From: Trichuris trichiura
Lineage: Eukaryota; Nematoda; Enoplea; Trichinellida; Trichuridae
Length of the DNA: 64,000 nucleotides
Assembly (NCBI GenBank): GCA_037903355.1
Contig: JBAJFE010000014.1
Location: 2,480,001 to 2,544,000, forward strand
Direction: 5' to 3'
The notes beneath the pieces were generated by a model. The model searched no databases. It saw only the letters and a list, made by a program, of their open reading frames with translations, and was not told where the DNA came from. Positions 34,140 to 47,559 of the stretch are shown here, in pieces; within the stretch, counting starts at the first letter, position 1, and every line of letters starts with the position of its first letter. Position numbers and translations under genes: made by a program.

Positions 34140-37100
34140 TCAGTGTATTTTGCTTAGATCTTCGGCAATCTCCAAAACCTTAGCTCCAGACAGCAAAAAG
34201 GAAGGATCGTCCAGGTTAAGCTGTCTCGCAACTTCGGCAAACAACTTTGCAACAATGTCCTTAGGAAATGTTAAAAAACTTTCGATTACGTCACCATCAA
34301 CAAACCGTTCCACCGAATGACGCGTACTACACGATTCGAAAGCACGCCATCGACCGTGGTTCAAACCACCGGCGGATGGTAGCATTCTTATTATACGTTT
34401 TTGCAAAGTGTCCAGTATCTGCATGAAGATCAGCTAGTCAATAAGTGTGAAGTTTGAGTCAAGTAGCCTACCTTAAAGTGTTCCTCCGATATTTGGCACA
34501 CAACGCCCAGTGAACCTTCCGCCGTGCCATATACCATTGGTGGACTTAGCGGTTTGCATAAAGCTTTAAAATTTTGCAAAACTATCCAACCACGTTCAAT
34601 GCAGTTGACAAATTCACCGAGGTGAAAGTAGCCTGACGCCTGGAACAATAACCTTAAGCTGAGAACTTACGAATTCGGCTAACCTTAATCAATTCCCCTC
34701 CATCAGGGATTGGCCGTTTGCCAGAGGTGAAAGTAGCCTGACGCCTGGAACAATAACCTTAAGCTGAGAATTTACGAATTCGGCTAACCTTAATCAATTC
34801 CCCTCCATCAGGGATTGGCCGTTTGCCAGAACATTCGCAGTAACAAAAATTGAAGAATGTGTCTGCCAACAAGTATTCCCTATCGTTGACAAAGGCGATT
34901 GCAGTCAACCACTTTGGGTAATAATCTTTCGCAATGAGGTTAAACTCGGAACTTCCGTCTTCATGACTGAGTATTGTTATTGAGTGCTGCAGATCGCCAC
35001 ACATAATCAAGTCTCCCCTCACTTTAACAAACAATAAAGACACAAATGAAGTGTACGAAGCCAGCTGTATCAATTCACTCGTTTCTTCGTCTTCTTTAAA
35101 TTCATAAAGGCAAAGATTTTCTTTCACAAGTACTAATAGTTTTCTGTGGTACCCGATTATTGCCTCCGGGGTACCATTAACATAGTTGCAACACAAAAGT
35201 GACAAAGATCCCTCTTTGGAAGAATTTTGTCGATTGTATTCAAGTACCAAAAGACGCCCTTGCACTACTATTCCACAATCGCCCTCCCTAATGTTGAAAG
35301 CTGTGCCAACCTAAACAAACGTATTCACAGATTGTCAGAAAAATGATCGCCGAATACAACGGCCTTACCACGTATAAAGGATTCTTCTTATGTCCTAAAT
35401 GACAAGACGTCAAGGCACAACATTCTTCATCGGTCCCAAAACTGTAACTGTACAGTACGTCGAAATTGTTACGATCCAGGATTAAAAAGCTAGAAATCTT
35501 CTTGTAGGAGTAAAAGTCGTTCTTTGCAGATATCAGCTCAAGTGCGTTCGGAGCAGCCTTAGATTGCTGAAAAGCCATTTCACTCGCTGGTGTCATTTCC
35601 AACTCATTTAAGTAACGCTTGTTTCCGTATCCATCATCACATCTTACAGTAATTACACCATAAGTTGATGTCTCCACTTGTTGAGCTATTCGTCTTGGAA
35701 ATTCAGCAAGTGGCACTCTTCGAACATGCAGCCGCTGTACGTTATCGAGAACACCAAAAGAAAGCATTTCTCCGTTAGTGAAAACGCAACCTTGTTCGTA
35801 AGCCTCTGAATTCAAAGGTGATATACATAAGACGTCGCGAATATTCACGCTGCTAAATAGCAGTTTATCATTGTTCGCATAAACCACGGAATAGCGATCC
35901 GAGCAAACCATAATGTAATTTGCATTTTTACATGTTGACACACCACTGCCCTGCACCGTTTCTATTATTCTGAAACAGATCAAATTTAACGCTTCACTGG
36001 AACAAAAGGGTGAACGGACATTAAGGTCAGCAAAAACGTTCGCTTCTTCTTATCAAACTACTAAAACTCAACCTTACGAGCATTTCGGTGGCAGAAAACT
36101 AATCCCAGAAAAGTGCTACACTTCAATTAATTCCCAGGAAATTAGCCATCCCTAAATGCTCAGTTTTCCGTAGAGTTCTTCCTCCCCTGAAAGGACAAGC
36201 GTTCAGCAACAGAAAGAGTATTCCACTTACGCGTGGCACATTAAATACGCCGTTACATGTTAGGTGTACAGTAATGGTAACTTGGATTAACGAAAGCACA
36301 ATCTGTGCAAGCGCTATAAATACTACCAACACAGCTCAATTTAAACATTAAAACGAGCGCGCACTATTCGAAATTTTCGAGCAAAAGCTAGAAAAAATCA
36401 GGATGATTCTAAAGCGCAATGAATTATCATTACAACTTACTTTGATCTAAAAACTTTCAGCGATACGGGGCATCTACCAACGGATACGCTCCAACGATTG
36501 AGTAAGTCGCAATTCCTCTCGTCAACGTCATACATTATTAAATTGCCATCACCCATACCGACAAACAGATTCAACGTGTCTTGCAGCCGAGCAAGGAGAA
36601 TGGATCGTGCCATAAACTCGCTGTCGAGCCGCTGCTTTTTCAAAACGGTCATTGTTGGCAAATGAATCAGCAGAACGCATATGTCAACCCACAAACTGAC
36701 ACACGCAATCTCTGAAGAACCGCTTGGAGCGAAAGAAATGTCCAAACAAGATATTTCACTGTCGAAACAAGTGCTACCGGTTTCCCGCAAGTGGTCATCG
36801 CTGACCACCAAATAAACCAACTTATTCCTGATTGCGATGACAATCTGACCGCTGGAACTATTGCAAGCAGCCATATTGATGGGATCGTCGCTTTCCTCTT
36901 CCCAAAAACTTATTAGATGGCCATCCGAAGTGGCATCGACTAAGCGAACACAACGAGGAGTCACCTGGACAATTTGATTGTTCTTAATATCACCAACATT
37001 AGCCGCACAATGAGTTCGATCGTCTAATGCAATGCCAGCTATTTCGATTTCTTCAATTTCATTCTCCCTGAACATAAGAGTCTTGGTATGTTTCATGAAG

Positions 37101-40100
37101 CTAACCAGGCAGAGGTTGTTAGACGAATTTTCGGTCAAATAGCTGAGTGCCCAAAGCGCCATGACGCCGGGTAGCTTAGCTTGAAACAACTCCTTGACGC
37201 ATATGCCACTGCTGACAACGTGCAAACTACCACCGCCAGGATGACCAGTACAAACGACTATTTGTTTCTGTTCTTGATACTCCAAGTCAACTAGAAGCAT
37301 ATCGACGATTGGCCCCAAGTTTGAAAACTCTTCGATCACTTTCACGCAGTCTGGATTAATAGTGTTCGTATCATCCATGATATTTAGTAAATACGAATCT
37401 CCGAGCCGACTACCAATAAACAGAAGGCCATTGCCTAGATAACAAATTGACTCGGGTGCGCTTGCTTTGAACAAACACTCAACCTGAAAAGCAACACTGC
37501 GCATGACTTTAAAAAAGTTTGAATATCAATACATCTATTCCAGTACACCTATCTTCCACGCAGTTCAGTGTTACAAGAAAAATGTGGCCCAACACATCGC
37601 CGAACATGTAAAACCTGCGCGGCTCAATGACGAAAACTGAACTCGTGTACGGCGCTCGGTACTGATTTAGCGGTCCCACGTAGTGACAACCGGTAATTTC
37701 ATTCAAGTAGATAACCGACTCGGTGCTGAGAACAAGTACGCCTAATTCGGGTGGCGGTATAGCCAGAATGGACACTGCTTCTAGCTCTACACCATCTTTC
37801 TTCCAAGGACCTAAGCACGAACGGAACAGCTTGCAAAGCGAGCTCATGGAAGCTCACCTTCCTGCAACTCTTGCTGGTTTTCGTCGACTACGTGAGTTTG
37901 AATTCGTCTACCAAAGTTGTCACAGTGCAACATCGCTATGGTAGGCTTTTCATAGCACGGCAAAAACGTCATGTCAACTATTGAATCTTCAGAGATCATG
38001 AAAGAGTTCATCGTAATCTCGTTATCGCCCCCACGACGCCATTTGATGAGCTAAAATTAAAAGAACTTTTAGAAAGTAAAAAAAAACGAAAGCATAATTA
38101 TAGGTTGGAAAAAAATGGAACCAGATGAAGCGAATATTTTAGTCAACATGTTTTTCTGTTTTTTGAGAAGCAGTGATCGCGCACCGCAAACAAAAGCTGC
38201 ATTAGCAGCAACCAAGGAAATAAGCATGATTTCAGTGACAAACACAAAGCGTTCAATAAAACATGCTTCGAAAGCTTGGACATATCAACAAATATTTATA
38301 GTTTTTTTTAAATACCCGCGCACGATTGCTGCTAACAAAGCCGCGGAGCATGCGGCTATGAAAATAGATAATGGCGTTTTTCTAGCTAGAAGTAAACGGC
38401 ACTGAAAAGGTGCGACATAGAATCGTGAACGTTAACATTGTATAAATAAATGAGATTGAATGAAAGAAACATAACGGATTGGAAAAGGCGGGAAGCCGAA
38501 AATTATTTAAAAGGGGCGAACACTTACCCTGAATTTTGCTTCGCAAAAAGCTAGGCCGAAGACGTAATGGGCTGGATCCCATATTAATATCATAGGAGAA
38601 TAAAATGAAGTGGTATACTCTCCGAAGATCTTCTTGCCAATTGTTCGGACTTGGTCGTCAGCGTATTCCAATATTAAGAACTCGTTCTTTAACGTTGCAA
38701 TCGCTAAGCATGACTTGTTCTCGCCTACAAAGCTTTCACTAAATTAGAAGGCGTACAACAGCTAATTAGAATTCAGTTTAGGCAACTACAACAGTGATAC
38801 AGTGATCAGGTTAACTCCCGATGTCTCACAGATGGGTGAGAAATGAAGCACGAAGGCTCCAAGAGCATTTATTTTAAAACTGTTAACAATCAACTATACG
38901 TGGATACGGTTAGGAGACTTTCCTGTTTTAACAACACATTTTCACTAGGCTGAACGAAATTACAAATAAACTTTACAGAGCAAGAGTTAAAAAAGGTCAA
39001 CGATTTTAGTGTTTCCACCTGTCTAGAAACACCATACCACTGACACAAAAATCTATCACATAGTTATAACCCAGCTGACAACAAACGCTTGAAACCTTCC
39101 GTAAACCCTTCCAGTTAGTACACACACTATAACCGTTTCACTGAGGAATCCTGCCCCACTTTTTTCAAAACAGATGTCCTGGACAGATTAACCGTTTCTG
39201 AACATTAAGACTGGCTTATTTCAAATTTTAAGCAGGAGAGGTATTTACAATTTTTTTAAAAATAGTAACTGACCATTAAACAAGCACTATGACTCTTCCT
39301 ACACCGATATTGAAGCATAAAACAACCCTAAAAACAGAACGAAAACGAACTACCTGCTTTTCATCATTTTTGAATTGAGGGAAAATATTAAGAAGTTATG
39401 CCATACTCTACAGCGTAAAACATTGTGTTTTACGGTAATAAAAATTGCAAAGTGAGTTATCAAGCAAATTGAAATGAAACTACCCTTCCGCTGCAAGAGA
39501 AGTCATATGTATGGTGGACTTTCTAGATCTCGAAGGGGAGTGCTAAATTCGTTGCACGTAACATGTTATAGTTAAAAAGTGCTTTCGGACTAAAAGATTC
39601 ACTAAAACTACAACAGGTACCTTGACAAGGAAACTGTACAAAAAATATCACTGCAGCACTATACCATCAGGAAAGAAAGTTAGATCTCCCATTATTCAAA
39701 GTGACGAAGATAGATTTCTTCTCACTATAGCAAAGCTGTCAAAATAACAATATTTTGCCAAGAATTACAATATTCAATAATCAAAACCGCTAAACACGAG
39801 AAGCTAACGTTATTTGCCTATTTGGGTATTAGACTGCATGCAAACTTTGGATTCGTCAAATCAGTACATAAGAATACATTTACTAAAGAAAGGGGACATA
39901 ATTTCCAACGCAATGGAGCTAACACTGCACTTCCTGCAATACATTCTGAATCGAAGCTTGCAACGGTTCACTACCTTCCGCGACGAAGAGAGTTGCTGCG
40001 GCAATACGTGCGTGCAACTTCACAGTCTGGCGGAGATTCAATCTGTTGCCGCAGACGGTGAAAACTTCGAATCTGTTTGTCTTGAACATAAGTAGATCAA

Positions 40101-40185
40101 CGCTGTCTGGAGAGGTGAAATTTCCAGACAAAGCCAAGGTAACGGCGGTGGATGGATGAGCCGTAACGACGTAGTTGTAAGACAT
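34140..40185 (-). CDS. DDB1: DNA damage-binding protein 1 (CUL4 adaptor)
   Basis: Adaptor of CUL4-RING ubiquitin ligases, nuclear and cytoplasmic; three seven-bladed beta-propellers by family. Exons in coding order: 39975-40185, 38528-38724, 37858-38050, 37533-37810, 36441-37483, 35369-35945, 34789-35310, 34472-34639, 34140-34418. Total 3468 nt, 1155 aa, every phase agrees; human DDB1 is 1140. Landmarks: start MSYNYVVTA; LAIATLKNEFLILEY; FIGSRLGDSYL; NLGPIVDMLLVDLE; PGGGSLHVV; YFHLGEFVN; FVDGDVIESFL; end IAEDLSKIH, all matching the family in order. Introns are mostly 47-58 bp, except intron 1 (1250 bp), intron 2 (477 bp) and intron 5 (495 bp). A 105-bp tandem duplication spans the last-but-one intron region. 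The model skips the duplicated 61-nt exon, which restores the frame. Confidence 0.93.
34620..34830. repeat. 105-bp tandem duplication across a DDB1 exon-intron-exon junction
   Basis: Two copies with one difference (GAACTTAC versus GAATTTAC). Each copy holds the end of one DDB1 exon, a complete 44-bp intron and the first bases of the next exon. The duplicate thus creates an extra 61-nt exon (34684-34744) flanked by two identical introns (34640-34683, 34745-34788). Including it shifts the frame and meets a stop codon; skipping it gives normal DDB1. Confidence 0.9.
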
Positions 40186-41527
40186 CTTTTAATACCTAAA
40201 AACGTGAAACTTTACTTTCTGTTTGTCAAAATCGAGCAAAAGCTGGCAGCGGAAAATAAACTGCCTACGAAAACAGCGTCAGGCAAACCGTTCGCTTTAA
40301 GGGTAAGTTCAAGGCTAAAATAAAAAATTAACGAATTTAAAATTTTGTGCACCTACGCGGCATAGCGCGTACACCCGAAATTTGCAAAGCCCAAGAAATA
40401 AAGCAAACTACAGTAGCGCACTTTCAAGAGCATGTACGTTTTCTTACTGTGCAGACAACTCACTCATCTTTCAAATAAGTCAAAGCAGATTTACAAATGC
40501 ACTATAACGAAAAAATAAACTGCCTTAAGTGTTCTTCTTGTCCACATAATTTTTTAAGGGATCGATTACACAAAATGAATGCAGGCATTGTGGCGCGTTA
40601 AAAAAATTAGAGTTTTATTAGAGAACCGATCACGTGTACTGATCAGTGTGTGCTTAGATGAGAACAACTCGATGTTAATAACTTCCTGTTTTGCCGACAA
40701 GCCCATCTGACTCCACTAAGCCTGCTTTATTGACTCACGATTTGGAAAAACTCTACAACAATAGCTTCGAATGAGTTTGTTTAAACGAGAATGGCCAATA
40801 CTCAAAGTATTCGGAAGACTCTGACATTATGGATGCATTAACTGGATGCCTACTAATTCTGGTCATTGTTCTCAGAACGAACTGCATTGCAAAGATTTCA
40901 AATGGAGGGTCGAGAAACGAGAGTTACTAAAGACCAGCTTTGTACCCTGCAATACGAAATTGGTATTTAACAAATATTTGAAGTTTAATGTACCTAGATA
41001 AGATAGGTACCAACGTAACAACGCTTGTGGTTATTGGTTGAACACATTATTGAACTCCTACTGACAAACGAATTTTTGGAAATTTTTAACCCGCCATTGC
41101 AGAAAACAGATCTTTGGGAAAAGTCGTTGATCTTTGTCCGCGCATCGCAAAATTCTTTATCGCAAGCTGATGCTGAACATTTTGCCTAATCATGGAACAA
41201 CCGCATACCTAGCCGCCTTCATCCTCACTTAGGAAAGGTTAGTTCCAAGCTCCGTGTTAGAATATGTAAGTAACAATGGCAGGCAGTGTTTAAACAACGA
41301 AAAGTTAAAGTTAGTCGTAGATATTGGTCAATTCACACTTCATTTAATAGCACATTTTTTCGTGTGATGCTTGCGTTTACAGCTGGCGGTAGGTACTGGT
41401 TAGCGGTCTCTAATACATACTACGTTCATTGCACGTGTAGTTTCCGTACAGGTGAAATTGCATTGATAACTTGCTTGAACTATGCAAGTTAGACTACATT
41501 GAATAACCTGAACTTCAACACTCTGAT
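40186..41527. other. DDB1 upstream region
   Basis: Lies between the DDB1 start and the 3' end of the next minus-strand gene. AT-rich. No TATA box, repeat or exon that I can support. Confidence 0.45.
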
Positions 41528-42888
41528 TTAATTAAATGAAAGGCTTGAAAAGCAGAATGTTTTAAACTTCGTCCACCAGGACTCTTCATGCTGTATGTTC
41601 GAAATTGTAGAAACGCAGTCATAGTAGATGACGGAAGATGATGAAGACGTGCTGGAGAACTCTTCGTCGTCGTCTTCATATTCATAAATTGAAAAAGTTT
41701 GGTCGTCCTCTTCATCGCTTGTTACATTTTGTGATTCGCCAGTTTGCGAGCAAGTTTGATGAGTTATTTTGCCTTCCCTTTCCCTCTGGAATGCTCTGAA
41801 AAAACGGCTTGAACTTAGGCACATACATTGTTCCTACAGCTCACTTTATAGTTTCCATTACGTGCGTTACTTTGTCACCCATATATACTGATCCATTTGT
41901 TTCTTGACTGAATCTTTTTTTAACGGGGCTTTCCTCACCATTGTAGCCTGTAGGTTTATCATGTTCAACGAGTTTATAAGAACTGCTGTGGTACGGCCAA
42001 TTACTTTTCTTTATTGAAGCTATGTTAAGTAAGCGCAAGGTGAATAAAGCAACATTGACCACATGATTTTTAGCAATTGTTCCAGTTCTTCTCGCCGTCC
42101 ATACAAGCTCCCGTTCCATGTGTGTTAAACGCGTTCCAAGGTTTTTCAATGTCAAAGAATTCCTTATATACGGAAATTCAAGTTCGTTTGCCAATTGTTC
42201 CTCAATTTTGCGTTTTGCCTCCTTAGCCTGGAAGAAAATCTATTGAATTCAAGTGAAAAGGAAGACGCCTTAAGTCAAATTACCTGATCTGCCTGGTAGT
42301 TCATGGCGGCAGCACACTTTTTCGCAATGTCTTCGTCAGGCAGTCTCAGTTTTACAAGTGTCTATAAATAATGACTACTGAATCGTTCCTCAGATTATGC
42401 AAGAATGGAAAATGGAACTTTATCTATGAACGACGCTACTATAACGTTTTCCATTTTGGATTGCTTGCGCATAGCGGAAAGTTCCTTGCTATGAATAAAT
42501 TTTTGTTTTATTTTAAGCTCTTGTCGTTCCACTTTTACAAGCTCGAACAGCTTTGCTCCTTTCTGCTTTCCAATGCAATTCTACGATGCAGAGCAATCAT
42601 AAGTTTTGACAGCAAGCAAGTATTGGTTGCCCACCATGTCGGGATATAGTATTAGGCTGCGTCTACCAATCACAGCGTATTTTTCCATCCATTCGCTCTT
42701 CTTGAAACGAGTGGAAATTTTTGCATGCAAAAATCCAATAATTATGGGGTTGCAAATGGCATCAAGCGATGGAATCGACTTGAAAAAACGAACTGCGCAT
42801 TAACACATCTTTGTTTGCACCTACCACGCGGTCGTAGCTCTTCCGAATAGGGACTACAGGCGAATTCATTGGAATGTTTCTCAAATGC
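41528..42888 (-). CDS. PH-like domain and coiled-coil protein, 5' end unresolved
   Basis: Exons in coding order: 42635-42792, 42440-42580, 42284-42361, 41845-42227, 41528-41795 (stop), phases consistent; introns 49-78 bp. Possibly preceded by 42825-42888 across a 32-bp intron. The first exon resembles a PH domain: GFLHAKIST, then EWMEKYAVIGRRSLILYPD. Next come long charged helices (LFELVKVERQELKIKQKF; AKEAKRKIEEQLANELEFP), a region of Arg-rich helix, and an acidic/Ser-rich tail (SDEEDDQTFSIYEYEDDDEE). The junction 42581-42634 is inferred: without it the frame is the same on both sides but interrupted by one TAG. I do not recognise the orthologue, and the start codon was not found. Confidence 0.5.
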
Positions 42889-43349
42889 TATTGCTGTTGC
42901 TTTATTTCAATTTTAGATCTAAAATTAAAAAACTTATATTCCATTTAACTAGATTAAGCAGCATCTTCAGCCAGGCTCTCTGGACAACTGCTATAAACGC
43001 GTTCTGACGCCCAGTGAGATAGGTCATATAGTAGCTTTAAAGTCATAACTTAAATATATTGCGATAGTCAACTGGTCAGCAGGTACTGTTTGCTAATTTT
43101 AAATTTAGCATAGCGATAACGTCATAGAGCGTCTTGCTTGTCCATCAGTTTACCGGTAAAAACCCTAATTATTTGCCATGAAATTTAGTGCTGAGAAAAG
43201 CGAGGCTCTTTTGAGCCATTGTTTAAGCTGCTCCCTCTGTATCACTAATTCATTAATAGTTATGCTCTTTACTGCATTCGCACGTTTACGCAGGTTGGTA
43301 CAAAATGGAGCTATATAATTTCCTTTTGTGAAGATTACTTTGAATTAAT
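42889..43349. other. intergenic, nothing recognised
   Basis: AT-rich stretch between the PH-like gene and the PLE fragment. Further 5' exons of that gene may be hidden here. Confidence 0.4.
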
Positions 43350-44040
43350 TTTTATTAAGCCGTTTTTGGCTTCTTTTGTACAGATTTTCTGTGTCCCGTT
43401 GAATAAACTTTTATTAATAAACTTTTCTTAATAAAATGTCCGTAGCTTTCGGGTCCGAACTTGACCCGTCATCAGCGGTCTAAGGATTGACGTATGACTA
43501 AAGTGTACCAGTAACGTGCAACGTCTATAGCTGTTTAAAGGCCTGTGTTTTAAAGTGGGCCTTGTAGTTCTTCTCTTTGTCCGTCAGCAGTTCGAGCGGG
43601 TGAATCAAATTTAATTGAGCGAGCAACATTTCGAGCGGGTTACAATATTCGTCCATATTTCATTTATTTCCGCTCCATTATCTCGGTTGTAGGTTATATT
43701 GTTTCTAATATACAGAGCTTCCTTGATTTTTCGTAAGCGCACATTCTTTTCATAACATAAAACTTTTGCGCCAAGGCTTAGATTGCATTGTGATGCGTGT
43801 TCCACAACAGCCAAGGCTAGTATTGCCTTCTCCATGGTGATCCTCGGGTCTGATATTGGTCTTCCACGTCGTCTTGTTTGGTTGTTGCCGTTGCTGAGAA
43901 TGTTTTGCGTTGTTATAAGTGGTTAACCCCTTTATGTGTTCATTGAATCTGTGTTCGAGGGTGTTACCCGTTTCTCCAATGTACACTCCTGAACAGGGAC
44001 ATTCGATTGCGTAGATTTTTAAGCCGTTTTTGGCTTAAAA
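43350..44040 (-). mobile_element. 3' fragment of a Penelope-like element
   Basis: On the minus strand: a GIY-YIG endonuclease segment (YIGETGNTLEHRF.EHI; VEHA; LRKIKEALYIRNN; end SKCCSLN) followed by a pLTR with the hammerhead-like motif. A frameshift near 43870-43900 splits the endonuclease into two frames. It differs in sequence from the 55-58 kb PLE but shares its pLTR with the 19.2-19.8 kb palindrome, so it is a second PLE lineage. Confidence 0.75.
43445..43475 (-). ncRNA. hammerhead-ribozyme-like motif in PLE fragment
   Basis: Minus strand: CCG, CTGATGA, C, GGGTC/GACCC stem, GAAA, GCTA, CGG, essentially identical to the 19-kb copies. Confidence 0.6.
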
Positions 44041-45027
44041 AAAGTAATTCAAAGTTAACGTGCTGGGTCGAACATTATCCGTCATCGGCGTTTAATGAAC
44101 GAACAAACTAGAGGGTCACTTCATTCATTCATTATCTCCTGATTGACGAATGGCGGCTGATCTGACACGCTACTTTTAAATAAAATGCTTCTCTTTAACA
44201 GAAAGCTGTCGTACTACTGAATGTATCATCCCTCGGAAAGTCAGTAAAAGAAGTTCTTCTGTCATCATGATGAACACGAAAAAAATGAATCAATAAATTG
44301 GTTTTCTTTCATTGTCCCGTGATATGTTCTGGAAATGCGGAACTTTAAAAACATTTCTTCCCCAGATTCTTACTACAAAACGAAGGAGCACAAGATAGCG
44401 TTTGGGCAAACCATTAATTGCGCAGCGTATACTCCAATTATTTGTTTTTCAGATAAGCGCATAATACAATGCCCTTCAGTCTTCTATTACTGACAAACTT
44501 TATGAGACGACGAAGGTTTTGGCTATTTTTTGGGCGGAAGTAAACCGAGTATCAGAAGTGTGAAGGATTTAAAAGTTTTGCTATATTTTATTTTCAGCTT
44601 TTGCTTCCGCGGATGACTCGCCCCACCACTGAAGAAAGTATGATAATTCCTTTCTGCTCAAGAAAACAATGCATTATCTTTTTTCGAGTGACTGAAAAAA
44701 CTAAAACATTTTCAGCCATTATCTGCCAAAACCCAAGTGAACTGTTCACAAGATGACTGCTTGCATGATAACCGAAACTCTTACATGAATTTTCTGCAGG
44801 ACTTGAATGATTTTAAGCTGAACCGAATTGTTTTTGGGAACTACAAGAAAATGTTAACTTAACGTTGCACAATCTGCCCTACGCTTAACTGTTACTCTTT
44901 TGTACGGCTACATAACGTTTCATAACTACGTATGGAGGAACAGCTCAAGCGTGATTATATTTTACAGCAGAACCATGATTACTTGGATTTTTGGCAATCC
45001 GGATTGATTGCAGAGACAAGTCTTTTA

Positions 45028-45099
45028 AATTCGCTAAGAAACATTTAAAGCCTTAAAACATGGCAATTTTTTAAGGCTTTAAATGTTTCGTAGCGAATT
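45028..45099. repeat. 72-bp hairpin with 31-bp arms
   Basis: Arms 45028-45058 and 45069-45099 pair with a single mismatch around a loop of about 10 nt. Either strand would fold. It could be a small foldback element or a microRNA-like precursor; no homologue was recognised. Confidence 0.6.
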
Positions 45100-46112
45100 C
45101 CAGAAGAAAGATTTTCAGCAGATGAAACTTTTGGAAGTGATTCAGGGGAGAACGCAAACCATATCTTTACGTGGAAGAGTACGACGACTTCATTTTTAAC
45201 GCAGGTGAAGGTGACTAAGTTAGAAAATTCATCTGAAAAAATTTTTAATTTCTCTCAACGGGAATGCGCAGTATGAGTAGAGATCTCGTAGCTTTAATGG
45301 CTTGTCTAAACACTTCTGCCGATGACCTTATTCCGCTGGTTTTCATCGGACAAGCGAAGAAACCTAATGATCTAAGAATAAAAAGAATCTCTCATCCGCG
45401 TACAGCAAACAGAAGAATAAATGGATGAATAATGCAATTTTTGAAATGCGTTTTAAGAAGGCGTTTGCGCTGGAGCTGAAAACCTTTCGAAACTTCATTA
45501 ACAAAAATTGCATGGCGCCATTACTAATACATTACGCCCTTTGCACCTACTTGCAGGTTGTCTCAACTGGATTGATCATTTTCTCAGCTTGAAATTTTCC
45601 CCTTCTGCAATATAGCAATGGGTCATGGCGTACTTGAAGGTCCACATCGAATACGGCTCCTTGCCTTTCATTCTCAGAAAAGAACAAAATGGCATTTAAA
45701 GTGAGATTTTATAAGAAAGTCACCTTAAAGCATTGCTGTTATATTATAGCAGAAAGTTGAGATGGATTTTCGAATGATTGGAAATTGGCGCATAAGGACT
45801 CTAAAGGCAAACGGAAAGTGATACAAAAAAGTCGCTGCACGTGAAAAACGTCACATACACAGCAGCTAAGAAACGGCGGGCAGCTTCGAAACACTAACAT
45901 GCAAGGCAGGTTTTTATAAACTGTATCTTTTGGCGTATGCAAGCATTCCTTCAAGCATATCAATTAAAAGTTAGTTTAAGAGACAAAGCTGCTTACGGCA
46001 AATAGATTTGAAGTAGAAGAACTCATAAAAATACAGGCATTGGACTATACAACCAACCAACGATTCCGTTTAGTTCAAGTAACAGAGCTTTTACTCTATT
46101 TGTTATTGTGCA

Positions 46113-46143
46113 GCTTTCGGGACGAGCCATGTCCCATCAACAG
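46113..46143 (-). ncRNA. decayed hammerhead-like motif
   Basis: Minus strand: GTTGAT, stem GGGAC/GTCCC, GAAA, GCTG. Stem II is intact with new base pairs, but the CTGANGA core is mutated and the cleavage base is G, so it should be inactive. Confidence 0.35.
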
Positions 46144-47559
46144 CTTATCATGTGACAAAAGATAATCCGCTTTTGAAATTAGTTGTGCGTGCACTTTGTA
46201 TTTGAGAGTTGCATCCCGTTTTGGCAAACATTTTTTAATTACCGACAGCTATGGTCACCGTTCAATCACTTTTCCATGCGCATACGACTGACAAATTCTC
46301 TTGCATAAATGCGTCCCTTTAAGTAGGCCAAGATTACTCTGACTATTCCTCTGAAGACGGCTCCAGCATGAACTGGAGAGTTATGGTGCAATTTCTAGAT
46401 TTTTCCAAAAGGTTACTCTGAGAAAACTTATATTATCATGCTTAAACGTCACGATGAATTTAGAAGTGTCACTTAAGCAACTGAAATTTGGCCATGACGT
46501 CATGAAGTAAAGTTTAACGATTCAACTTCATCAACGAAGCCTTTATTATTAAAGAAATTAGGAAGTTTTCAGTGATAGTTATAAAAAAATTACCTTTTCG
46601 AAATTAAGCAAACCTTTTCTTATAGTGTTTTGTAATTATACAGGACGGCAGTAAGCCCCTGACGAAATTTTGCGCCCTTTAATTACCGTGACGGTCGAAC
46701 CCCCAGCAGTTGTGCATTGGCGTTTTATAGATAAGGAATGTATCTGGGTATAAGCGTCATTGTCCTGGTCTTGCTCGAAGTTGGTGATCCAAAAAAACAA
46801 GAGCAGTACAATAACGCCTCTACACGGATACACTTCTAATCTAGAAGACACCAATGCACAACTGCCATAAGGTCAAACGTTACGGTGCACTTTCATCTGA
46901 TGTGGGGCTTCGACCGCCAGGATTTTGACCCTAACCCGCATAAGTAAAACCCAACAATGCAGGAGCTAACAGGATCAAAAGGTTCAAACTGTTTCAGTGC
47001 GCTAATCGTTTCCGCATCATCTCGTGAGCCATTTGCCTTGAAAGACTACAAAGCTGCCCGGTTGCATTTGCAGATTCTAACTTCAACACATCTTCGGTCA
47101 AGAATGGACCCTCATCCACTTTTCGCTGAAAATGGGTTGTGGTTAAACATGAGAGCTCCGGATGAATACTTAATTAACATTAATGAATCACACCATAATT
47201 TAAGTGTATACTACAAAAATCACCAGGAATAAAGAAAAACGAAAGGTAGACAAATACATCATTGAAAATCAACAGATGGCAAATGAATGCAATCACATAC
47301 ACAGACAAACTAACAAGAGTAAATTAAAGCAGGCAAGGCGAAGTCCGCAATCAAATTACATGAAAAAAAATAAATAAACAGAATATAAAGAATAAAATAG
47401 AAAGTAACAGTAATGGAATGAAAGTAACTGACGTGCGATTTAAACTGAAACGAACTGTTCGTAGTCAAAAAAACCTACTTCGTACTCATCGTTTTCACCG
47501 CTATTGCAAGATCTTTACTATCAATGTTGGGCAACTGTTTTTAGATATTTCAAACATGG

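Noticed and set aside
34099..34320. plus-strand ORF over the last DDB1 exon
   Set aside because: Antisense shadow of a well-aligned exon.
38115..38405. 96-codon plus-strand ORF inside DDB1 intron 2
   Set aside because: No recognised domain, no splice or promoter support; the opposite strand is also partly open. Most likely chance.
44050..44100. CTGGGTCGAAC..CCGTCATCGG resembling a hammerhead-like pLTR
   Set aside because: Core bases and stem II are too decayed to call.
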